Shown here: one piece after another, positions 6,708-12,140 of the stretch
Layout of the letters: each line of letters begins with the position of its first letter
Position numbering within the stretch: the first letter of the stretch is position 1
Source: Lachnospiraceae bacterium
Lineage (GTDB): Bacteria > Bacillota > Clostridia > Lachnospirales > Lachnospiraceae
NCBI GenBank assembly: GCA_014804285.1
Contig: JAAVAA010000006.1
Location: forward strand, 147,569 to 161,145
Direction: 5' to 3'
Length of the DNA: 13,577 bases
Position numbers and translations under genes: made by a program
The notes under the pieces: model-generated
The model's database searches: none
Seen by the model: only the letters and a program-made list of their open reading frames with translations
What the model was told of the DNA's origin: nothing

Positions 6708-6902
6708 CTATAGAGCTTGCAAGAATTTGTGAATTTTTACCAGTTCTTCCATTTGATTGGACATTTCTCTAACATCCTGACTACACTTCTTTGTCTGGTC
6801 ACAGTCTTCTGCAATCTGTTCAATTCTCGCTCTGGAATCTTCCTGTAATTGCCTAAATTTAATGCTTCCTGTCTTGCAATGATTATTCTGTTTGTATTTA
6901 TC
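6708..6902 (-). pseudogene. Remnant of a coiled-coil gene
   Basis: A minus-strand frame of 64 codons lies between two stops and has no usable start codon. Its middle has a heptad-like, acidic, amphipathic pattern (ARIEQIAEDCDQTKKCSQDV, then REMSNQMEELV), reminiscent of the helical hairpin of methyl-accepting chemotaxis proteins or similar coiled coils. The likeness is compositional only and I would not assign a family. It lies in the roughly 400-base gap between the XRE gene and the kinase. Apart from this, the XRE promoter and the short frame at 6898-6948, I see nothing else in that gap. Confidence 0.35.
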
Positions 6903-6948
6903 TTACCCTTTCAGACGGAAATCTCAGATTCCATTTAAGGTGATCCAT
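6898..6948 (-). other. 16-codon open frame with a good ribosome binding site (gene 5' remnant?)
   Basis: GGGAGAGG stands 5 bases before an ATG that opens a 16-residue frame (MDHLKWNLRFPSERVR) ending in TAA. It starts 40 bases after the kinase stop codon on the same strand, in the position of a next operon gene. The peptide looks like the start of a normal protein rather than a leader peptide. It runs, out of frame, into the coiled-coil remnant. It may be the 5' end of a gene destroyed by deletion. Confidence 0.35.
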
Positions 6949-6988
6949 ATACACCTCTCCCTGCAAAGGGCTGACCTTGTTATTAATA

Positions 6989-7891
6989 TTAAATTCGTCT
7001 TACAATACGTTTCACGTCTGGAAGATACATTCTCCCGAACATATTCAGGTGATTTAGCAAATGGTAAAGATTGTATATATCACGACGGCGCTCATACCCC
7101 GGCTGCAAAGGTGTTATTTCTTTATAAGCATCATAAAAGACTGGGGGAAATCCGCCGAACAGTTCTGTCATTGCAATATCTGCTTCGGCATGCCCCACAT
7201 AAGCTGCCGGATCGATCAGCCATGCCCTTCCGTCATTTCCCGTAATAACATTTCCCGCCCACAAGTCACCATGCAACAAGGAAGGATATTCCGGTTCCAC
7301 AAGGATATCATCAATATGATCAAGCAAGCTTACTATCCTTTTCAAATCATCTTTTTCAAAATATCTGGCAGCAGCTTTAAATTGCGGTTCAAGACGACAA
7401 TCGCGGAAAAAGACTGTCCAGCTCTCATGCTCTGTATTTACCTGCCTGCGTCTGCCAATATAGTTGTCACAGTTTAAACCATATTTCCCGTTCAAAACCA
7501 ACCCGGCTGTTGGTACCCTGTGCATATTAGCCAGCTGTCTGGCAAAATCTTCCCAATAATTTGCATTGCGGCTTTTCGCAGAAATAAACTCCAGCAGTAA
7601 AAAGGAATATCCGCCTCTGTCCCCATCAGTTCCTACACCAAGAATATGCGGCGTATTAATAGTTTTCGTCCCAGAAATTGCATTCAGTCCTACAGCTTCC
7701 GCAGTAAAAAAAGAGAGATTTTCTTTTGTATTGGATTTCATGAAAACAGACTTGCCGCCTTCAAGTGTCAATCCATACGCTTCATTGATATCACCGCCGG
7801 ATATCCGGCTGGTGCTTTTGATCTTTGTTCCTTCGCCAAAAAGCGAGCATAGAGCATTTGTCAAGGAAGTAAAATGCTGTGTAGTATTCAT
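6989..7891 (-). CDS. Fructosamine kinase family protein
   Basis: A 300-residue protein with the aminoglycoside/choline-kinase fold of the fructosamine kinase family, whose members phosphorylate sugar-amine adducts (ketoamines) so that they break down. An ISGGDINEAYGL nucleotide-loop segment lies at 30-41, with a candidate ATP-binding Lys at 52. The catalytic loop HGDLWAGN is at 207-214 (Asp209 and Asn214), followed by the metal-binding IDPAAYVGHAEADIAM at 226-241. The family ending PLQPGYERRRDIYNLYHLLN is at 261-280. The length is typical. The ATG is 10 bases after the stop of the upstream esterase gene, with a modest AGGA site, so translation is likely coupled. The substrate may be a fructosamine or ribulosamine, but a small-molecule sugar kinase cannot be excluded. 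Confidence 0.92.
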   Translation of the reverse strand: MNTTQHFTSLTNALCSLFGEGTKIKSTSRISGGDINEAYGLTLEGGKSVFMKSNTKENLSFFTAEAVGLNAISGTKTINTPHILGVGTDGDRGGYSFLLLEFISAKSRNANYWEDFARQLANMHRVPTAGLVLNGKYGLNCDNYIGRRRQVNTEHESWTVFFRDCRLEPQFKAAARYFEKDDLKRIVSLLDHIDDILVEPEYPSLLHGDLWAGNVITGNDGRAWLIDPAAYVGHAEADIAMTELFGGFPPVFYDAYKEITPLQPGYERRRDIYNLYHLLNHLNMFGRMYLPDVKRIVRRI

Positions 7892-7901
7892 AATATCCTA
7901 T

Positions 7902-8978
7902 TTACCAATTCATAATTTCTTTTATTTTCTGAACCAGCTTCCATGCCGCCTGGCTATGTGTTCTGAAACTTGGATGGAAATTAACTACGTACCCATCGCT
8001 TTCCTGATACAGTTCAAATCTCATGGAATAGATATTCTCATCTTTGGAATCATTTTTATAGTTAGCTACTGCCCTCTCTATGCAAGGGTACAGCCGCTGA
8101 TTCATTATTCCATATGTACACAGCAGTACGGAATCAGGATTCAGCCTGCGGATTTCTTTAAGAAATTTCTGATAGGAAGAAGTAAATTCTTCCTGTCTGT
8201 CCGCTTTATCCTGACAATAGCTGTCATCATTGGTTCCTAGATTAAGTACAACTAAATCAGGTTTAAAGGAAGTAAAATCCCATGCTTTTCCCATTATTGC
8301 TTCCTGCTTAAAAGTACCTCTGGAAAATCCTATGATGGGATAATACGGCGGAACCAATTGGTCTGCCACCCGCTCGTCAGATTCCGTAAATCCTGATATA
8401 ATGCCATAACCGCTATACGAAACCATGCTGTAGTCAGCGTCAAGCGCTTGTGCCGTAAGATAAGCATATGCTCTGGTTACATCTTCGGTGGCGGTGGAAA
8501 AAGCATGTTCAAGATTACTGTCGTCCACCCCATAACCGCAGGTGATTGAATCACCGATAAATTCAACTCTGCGTGACTTATCTTCTGCAGGACTAAGCGT
8601 TGCATTTTCATTTGCTGTAAACTGTTTTATTCCAACAATCGACATAGGCGATTCAGACAATTTTATCACGTGTATATGATAGGTATGAGGCATAGCACTG
8701 TCAATAAGTGTATAGTTCTTTTCAGAATCAGTAAGCATGTCATCAATAACACGTATACCATCGATCAAAACGGCAATACGTGCCTTATCCTGTATAAGCG
8801 CATCAATAGACGCTGCATTATCGTCACCCTGAAGCAATAGTTCCAGAAATTTACCCTGAAAATCAAATTCGACTCCGCTGCCGGAAAGTGCAAGCCAGAG
8901 AATATCGTCCTGAAAAAGGGTTCTTCCTACATGTTTAACATGGCTTTTATCAGCCAAATAAGATTTAAGATTTGTCAT
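7902..8978 (-). CDS. SGNH/GDSL esterase, CE2-like acetyl esterase
   Basis: A 358-residue protein with the two-domain form of carbohydrate esterase family 2. A jelly-roll-like N-terminal domain (about 10-125, with a conserved HVKHVGRT near its start) precedes an SGNH hydrolase domain (about 135-358). Block I is GDSITCGYG, with nucleophile Ser144. Block III is GTND at 248-251, and block V is HPSFRTH with His335 as the likely base. CE2 enzymes remove acetyl groups from sugars or glycans. There is no signal peptide, so this one probably acts in the cytoplasm on imported, acetylated sugars (inference). AAAGGA lies 7 bases before the ATG, with a clear promoter upstream. It is the first gene of an operon with the fructosamine-kinase-like gene. 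Confidence 0.9.
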   Translation of the reverse strand: MTNLKSYLADKSHVKHVGRTLFQDDILWLALSGSGVEFDFQGKFLELLLQGDDNAASIDALIQDKARIAVLIDGIRVIDDMLTDSEKNYTLIDSAMPHTYHIHVIKLSESPMSIVGIKQFTANENATLSPAEDKSRRVEFIGDSITCGYGVDDSNLEHAFSTATEDVTRAYAYLTAQALDADYSMVSYSGYGIISGFTESDERVADQLVPPYYPIIGFSRGTFKQEAIMGKAWDFTSFKPDLVVLNLGTNDDSYCQDKADRQEEFTSSYQKFLKEIRRLNPDSVLLCTYGIMNQRLYPCIERAVANYKNDSKDENIYSMRFELYQESDGYVVNFHPSFRTHSQAAWKLVQKIKEIMNW

Positions 8979-9012
8979 AAAGTAGTCCTTTCTGTTAGTC
9001 TGTAACTGAATT

Positions 9013-9040
9013 ATTATATAAATTTGTATATATCGAACAA
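9013..9040 (-). promoter_or_regulatory. Promoter of the esterase-kinase operon
   Basis: On the minus strand, -35 TTGTTC (9035-9040) and a perfect -10 TATAAT (9013-9018) are separated by 16 bases, about 35 bases upstream of the esterase start codon. Confidence 0.7.
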
Positions 9041-9051
9041 CAATATATCCA

Positions 9052-9064
9052 GAAACGTTGTTTC
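9052..9064. promoter_or_regulatory. Inverted repeat GAAAC-GTT-GTTTC upstream of the -35 box
   Basis: A perfect 5-base dyad with a 3-base centre lies 12 bases upstream of the -35 of the esterase promoter. The position suits an activator or an upstream repressor site. It resembles short LacI-type half-sites, but no regulator gene is adjacent and the match is weak. Confidence 0.35.
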
Positions 9065-9145
9065 GTAATTACTTAATTCCTATTCTAATATATCATAATA
9101 ATCTTCATAATGCGTCATATAAAAACAATTCACAGACTTCTTCTA

Positions 9146-9871
9146 TCACAATCCCATTTTCCTCATAATTCCCTCTGCGTCTACCCCCGGATGCGTCAAA
9201 TACAAACGACAGATCTGCTCCGCAAGTTCCTGGTTAATAGCATGTCTTTCCGCAATCTTTTTCACCGGGTTTTTCTTTTCCGTGTCTTTCATCACCTGTT
9301 CTATAATATACTTTATGTCGGGAGATTGTTTTCCCTTTCTCCCGGAGACTTTTGACATTTTTATTCCACCATTGCTATTATGTGAATTATCTAAATCTAT
9401 TCTCTTCACTTGAAAGGAACCGTCTTCCGTAATTTCCAACAAGGCCATTGTAACTGGCAGCAAAAATCGTTTTTGTCCACAGCTGCCGGGATTTAACCAG
9501 AGCTGTTGGCCTGCATATTTTTCTTCATACATATGAGAATGTCCATATATGATAATATCAAAATCAGACGTATCTTTTGGTATCATTTTCCTGTTATGAA
9601 CCATAAAGAATCTGACTCCATACAGCTCTATTGACAAAGTTTCGGGTAAAGAACGTAACTGCTCCGAAGAATGCGAAGAGACAGACTCCTCCACCCAATC
9701 GTCATTATTTCCTCGGACAGCGTAAACAGGGGCAATCTTTTCCAATGCCTCCAGAATCTTCTCAGTGTCAAAATCTCCGCCATGTAAAATTGCTTCACAG
9801 TCCTCAAGCGCATTTATCACTTCCGGTCGCAGCAGCCCATGGGTATCTGATATAATGCCTATTTTGTGCAT
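9146..9871 (-). CDS. YfcE-type metallophosphoesterase with C-terminal helical extension
   Basis: A 241-residue protein. Residues 1-160 form a calcineurin-like phosphodiesterase of the YfcE/MJ0936 family with all metal-binding motifs: D-T-H at 9-11, G-D at 32-33, G-N-N-D at 54-57, His92, and G-H-S-H at 110-113, followed by N-P-G-S at 127-130. Family members of about 155-180 residues hydrolyse phosphodiesters with Mn2+ or similar metals. A basic linker (about 170-183) leads to a helical domain at 184-241, including IKYIIEQVMKD, VKKIAERHAINQELAEQI and LTHPGVDAEGIMRKMG. The middle part looks like a helix-turn-helix (K-I-A-E-R-H-x-I-x-x-E-L-A). This suggests nucleic-acid targeting. GTGAGGT sits 9 bases before the ATG, and the gene is monocistronic with its own promoter. 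The in vivo substrate is unknown. Confidence 0.9.
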   Translation of the reverse strand: MHKIGIISDTHGLLRPEVINALEDCEAILHGGDFDTEKILEALEKIAPVYAVRGNNDDWVEESVSSHSSEQLRSLPETLSIELYGVRFFMVHNRKMIPKDTSDFDIIIYGHSHMYEEKYAGQQLWLNPGSCGQKRFLLPVTMALLEITEDGSFQVKRIDLDNSHNSNGGIKMSKVSGRKGKQSPDIKYIIEQVMKDTEKKNPVKKIAERHAINQELAEQICRLYLTHPGVDAEGIMRKMGL

Positions 9872-9903
9872 TCTGTTATAACCTCACTATGTCAATTTAT
9901 ATA

Positions 9904-9932
9904 ATTATAATCTACTTTTTGCAGTAACACAA
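9904..9932 (-). promoter_or_regulatory. Promoter of the metallophosphoesterase gene
   Basis: On the minus strand, -35 TTGTGT (9927-9932) and a perfect -10 TATAAT (9904-9909) are separated by 17 bases. The spacer contains a small dyad, TACT-N6-AGTA. Confidence 0.7.
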
Positions 9933-9989
9933 TTTTTAATAATTACATTATTTGTAAATATGATATATGGAACCCATTATTAACTTTCC

Positions 9990-10027
9990 AAAAAACACCC
10001 GAAAGTGTAAGAATGCCTTTCGGGTGT
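9990..10027 (-). terminator. Intrinsic terminator of the ribU-AraC unit
   Basis: The 11-base arms ACACCCGAAAG (9995-10005) and CTTTCGGGTGT (10017-10027) pair perfectly. On the minus strand the hairpin is followed by a run of six T. It lies 35 bases after the AraC stop codon. Its sequence is nearly the same as the riboswitch terminator at 11711-11744. Confidence 0.92.
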
Positions 10028-10062
10028 CGAAATTCAATAATTTGATTAAACCAATACTACAA

Positions 10063-10968
10063 TTAATTCTTTATTTTGCGTATGGGACGCAACACTTCAT
10101 AACCAATTACTTCCGGATAATGGCGCTGATAATCCTGGCAAACCTCCTCATTCCACTCATAACCTTCCGCTTGAGGTTCATAATTCCATGCCAGTTTTTC
10201 AACCTTTCCCATAACCTCGCCATTGTCTTTCAAATAATCAAATGGCGGGTGAAAAAAGACAAGATAATCACTTGCCGGCAGTTCTCTCATTTCGAAACCT
10301 TCCGGAATGGTGCCCTGGTAATCAGCCGGTACGCCAAATCCATAAAAATATCCCCTTTTACCATTTTCATAAAACCAGCCTGCTGTATGGCAGGTAACAA
10401 TCGGATGGGAAATATGACTCATACTATCTATTGTTCCACAAATACTGTCGCAATCATGCCTGCTCCAGAAGCTCCCATAGTCAGCAGCATCAATGTCCCA
10501 AATACCAATATATTTATGCGCGGGAATATGTTCTACACGAACATGTGCTTCTGTTAATAGTGTCTGATTCATAGTCGGTTCTCCTTTCTTCGTATAATGT
10601 TCAGGGAGAAAAACAACTTTCAAGCTGGAAAGAGCAATCGGAACAGGATTTTTTCGATATGCAGCCGGTGTACATCCGAAAGCATTCTTAAAAGCCCTCG
10701 TCAGAGCTTCCTGTGAAGAAAATCCATATTTTATTGCAATATCAAGAATTCGGATCTTTGTATCCCGGATTTCCAGAGCAGCCATAGCAAGCCGTCTGCC
10801 TGCGACATAACTCTTAAATGACATTCCTACAATTTCATGAAAACGACTGGAGCAATAATATAGTGAATATCCAATCTGATCTGACATTTCCAAAAGAGAT
10901 GGATTTTCTGTTAAATGTGCTTCGATCCAGTCTATCATTTTTTGTACGGTCTCATTCCACTCAAACAA
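10063..10968 (-). CDS. AraC-family regulator with GyrI-like effector-binding domain
   Basis: The chosen start is a TTG at 10968, because AAGGAGG lies exactly 7 bases upstream. An in-frame ATG at 11001 would place that site inside the coding sequence. The protein then has 301 residues. Two AraC helix-turn-helix motifs occupy about 12-105: the first around S-L-L-E-M-S-D-Q-I-G-Y-S, the second ILDIAIKYGFSSQEALTRAF, followed by F-G-C-T-P-A-A-Y-R. After a linker, residues about 143-300 form a GyrI/AraC effector-binding domain (VRVEHIPAHKYIGI, then YGFGVPADY and ASDYLVFFH), as in Rob- or BmrR-type multidrug-binding modules. It likely senses a small hydrophobic or cationic ligand (family knowledge). 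The gene follows ribU by 70 bases with no strong terminator between. A second good translation start lies inside the gene at 10572. Confidence 0.9.
   Translation of the reverse strand: MFEWNETVQKMIDWIEAHLTENPSLLEMSDQIGYSLYYCSSRFHEIVGMSFKSYVAGRRLAMAALEIRDTKIRILDIAIKYGFSSQEALTRAFKNAFGCTPAAYRKNPVPIALSSLKVVFLPEHYTKKGEPTMNQTLLTEAHVRVEHIPAHKYIGIWDIDAADYGSFWSRHDCDSICGTIDSMSHISHPIVTCHTAGWFYENGKRGYFYGFGVPADYQGTIPEGFEMRELPASDYLVFFHPPFDYLKDNGEVMGKVEKLAWNYEPQAEGYEWNEEVCQDYQRHYPEVIGYEVLRPIRKIKN
10570..10586 (-). promoter_or_regulatory. Internal ribosome binding site and ATG for a stand-alone effector domain
   Basis: AAGGAG (10581-10586, minus strand) stands 8 bases before an in-frame ATG (10570-10572), exactly at the linker between the HTH and GyrI-like domains. 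Initiation here would make a 169-residue effector-binding domain without DNA-binding helices. The spacing is as good as that of the real genes nearby, but translation from it is not shown. Confidence 0.45.
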
Positions 10969-11018
10969 CTCTTTTCCTCCTTGCCAAAAATATAATAGCA
11001 TATGGATGAATAGAAAGT

Positions 11019-11043
11019 TTTGATATAAGTTGTGTTTATCAAA
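11019..11043. promoter_or_regulatory. Dyad TTTGATA-N11-TATCAAA between ribU and the AraC gene
   Basis: A perfect 7-base inverted repeat overlaps the ribU stop codon and lies about 50 bases upstream of the AraC start codon. AraC genes are often autoregulated from such positions, so it may be an operator. It is AT-rich and has no T-tract, so it is unlikely to terminate transcription. Confidence 0.35.
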
Positions 11044-11686
11044 TAATTCCTTTTAAAGAAAGTACGAACAGCACACAGGTTGCTATAACCAAAAGAGAAA
11101 CCAAAACAATGCCAATATTGATTTTAGCCTTTCCGCTTCCTGTTTCTCCCTCAATCAGATGGGAGCGGCGCAGCGCGGTGACAATCGGCTTGTAGAGTAA
11201 CATAGTAAATGCCGCATTTAATCCGCCCTTGATCAGATTAAAAGGCAAAAATGCCGGAAGTAAAAGCTCCGCCACCGCTTCTCGCGGATATCCCATGTAG
11301 ATTGGAGTAATCAGGTAATTCCAAAGCAGCATGACAGTAAGCATGACCCCGCATCCACTGACAAGCCCAATCACAGCACCGGAAAGATTATGTCTCTTCT
11401 TGTAGATGAATGCAGCGGTGCAGGCAAAGGAACAGCTTGAAATCACATTCATAATGCAGCCGATGGGACCCGTTCCACTAACGGTAAACATTTCCACCAC
11501 TGCAACAATCAGCGCAATAAAAAACGAGACAAGCGGTCCGAAAATAAATCCTCCGATCGTGATCACAATATCCTTCGGGTCATAGCTTAAAAAAAGAACA
11601 ATAGGAATACGCCCCACAAGCATCACCACATAAGTTACTGCGCAAAGCATACCGATAGTTGTAAGTTTTTTTGTTTTGCTGTCCAT
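11039..11686 (-). CDS. ribU: Riboflavin ECF transporter substrate-binding component RibU
   Basis: A 215-residue membrane protein of the ECF S-component type. It binds riboflavin in the membrane and works with the shared energising module (EcfA, EcfA', EcfT), which is not in this window. Typical features are the first hydrophobic segment after a basic N-terminus, the F-L-S-Y-D-P-K-D-I segment at 32-40 followed by GGFIFGP at 45-51, the V-E-M-F loop near 64-67, and A-F-L-P-F-N-L-I-K-G at 145-154. After six spans there is a polar loop (about 174-189) and an additional hydrophobic span at 190-211, beyond the usual S-component core. AAGGAGGT gives a strong start. The FMN riboswitch upstream makes the riboflavin assignment firm. 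Confidence 0.95.
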   Translation of the reverse strand: MDSKTKKLTTIGMLCAVTYVVMLVGRIPIVLFLSYDPKDIVITIGGFIFGPLVSFFIALIVAVVEMFTVSGTGPIGCIMNVISSCSFACTAAFIYKKRHNLSGAVIGLVSGCGVMLTVMLLWNYLITPIYMGYPREAVAELLLPAFLPFNLIKGGLNAAFTMLLYKPIVTALRRSHLIEGETGSGKAKINIGIVLVSLLVIATCVLFVLSLKGII

Positions 11687-11699
11687 AACAAAACCTCCT

Positions 11700-11745
11700 T
11701 AAAATAAATTAACACCCGAAAGCACAAGAATGCCTTTCAGGTGTT
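11700..11745 (-). terminator. Riboswitch expression-platform terminator
   Basis: On the minus strand ACACCTGAAAG pairs with CTTTCGGGTGT (one G-T wobble) around an 11-base loop, followed by a T-rich tail, TTAATTTATTTT, that runs straight into the ribU ribosome binding site AAGGAGG. It lies between the FMN aptamer and ribU, where FMN binding is expected to favour termination. Confidence 0.85.
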
Positions 11746-11803
11746 AAAACCTATATGAACAGCTAATCTCACAATTCTCAATGATAAATGACACGTTTAA
11801 CAC
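11741..11803 (-). promoter_or_regulatory. Predicted antiterminator pairing
   Basis: In the RNA, GUGUUAAA (bases 11803 to 11796) can pair with all of UUUAACAC (11748 to 11741), which is the base of the terminator's 5' arm. Forming this 8-base stem would block the terminator. A competing 9-base stem (CAGUUCUCA, 11829-11821, with UGAGAAUUG, 11780-11772) encloses the first strand. The switching logic is inferred and not folded computationally. Confidence 0.45.
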
Positions 11804-11862
11804 GCTATCTTAAGTTTATATGAGAACTGCAACAGATATTGCCACACATTACATATTTCAAC

Positions 11863-12000
11863 ACATCTTCTTCCATCCAGACTATACTGTCGGTTTTGGA
11901 ATTTCACCAAATCCTGACTTGAACCTATGCCAAGTCCTGCGCATCTGCGCTCGCGGACTATACCGCCGATCGGGAATTACACCCTGCCCTGAAGACATCT
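11863..12000 (-). promoter_or_regulatory. FMN riboswitch (RFN element)
   Basis: On the minus strand all conserved blocks of the RFN aptamer appear in order: TCTTCAGGGCAGGGTG, AATTCCC, CGGCGGTATAGTCC, GCGAGC, a GCGC-AGAT-GCGC hairpin, a GACTTG/CAAGTC hairpin, GGATTTGGTGAAATTCC, ACCGACAGTATAGTCTGG, and ATGGAAGAAGATG closing the basal stem. It senses FMN and controls riboflavin genes. It sits about 15 bases downstream of the predicted transcription start and some 175 bases before ribU. Confidence 0.97.
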
Positions 12001-12022
12001 TTACTATTCAGTTGCCAAAAGC

Positions 12023-12051
12023 ATTATATCACATTCCCCTAATACGTGCAA
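12023..12051 (-). promoter_or_regulatory. Extended -10 promoter of the riboswitch-ribU transcript
   Basis: On the minus strand, -35 TTGCAC (12046-12051) and a perfect -10 TATAAT (12023-12028) are 17 bases apart, with a TG extension one base before the -10. The predicted start near 12016 places the aptamer at the very 5' end of the RNA. Confidence 0.88.
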
Positions 12052-12066
12052 CGCTTCTTTTCAAAA

Positions 12067-12133
12067 GTAGTATCACTACTATAGTACTACTATAGTATAT
12101 AGTACTACTATGGTATCACTACCATATGGTATC
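12067..12133. repeat. Imperfect tandem/dyad repeat, about four 16-18-base units
   Basis: The 16-mer AGTACTACTATAGTAT at 12083-12098 recurs at 12101-12116 with one change (period 18). Related units flank it on the left (from 12067) and right (to 12133). Each unit is itself nearly palindromic, for example TACTATAGTA and TACCATATGGTA. The array lies between the stop of the EAL gene and the -35 of the ribU promoter. It could fold as an RNA downstream of the EAL gene or act as a clustered protein-binding site. No T-tract is present. Confidence 0.6.
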
Positions 12134-12140
12134 GCTGCCG

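Noticed and set aside
7566..8240. Plus-strand open frame of 224 codons
   Set aside because: Antisense to the kinase and esterase genes, which carry clear catalytic motifs on the other strand. No ribosome binding site.
9967..10557. Plus-strand open frame of 196 codons
   Set aside because: Antisense to the GyrI-like domain of the AraC gene and begins inside its terminator region; a coding shadow.
11820..12095. Plus-strand open frame of 91 codons
   Set aside because: It is the complement of the FMN riboswitch and its promoter; the RNA structure explains the sequence.
12067..12133. Possible CRISPR array
   Set aside because: Units are 16-18 bases with no unique spacers between them and no cas genes nearby. 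It is a short imperfect repeat.
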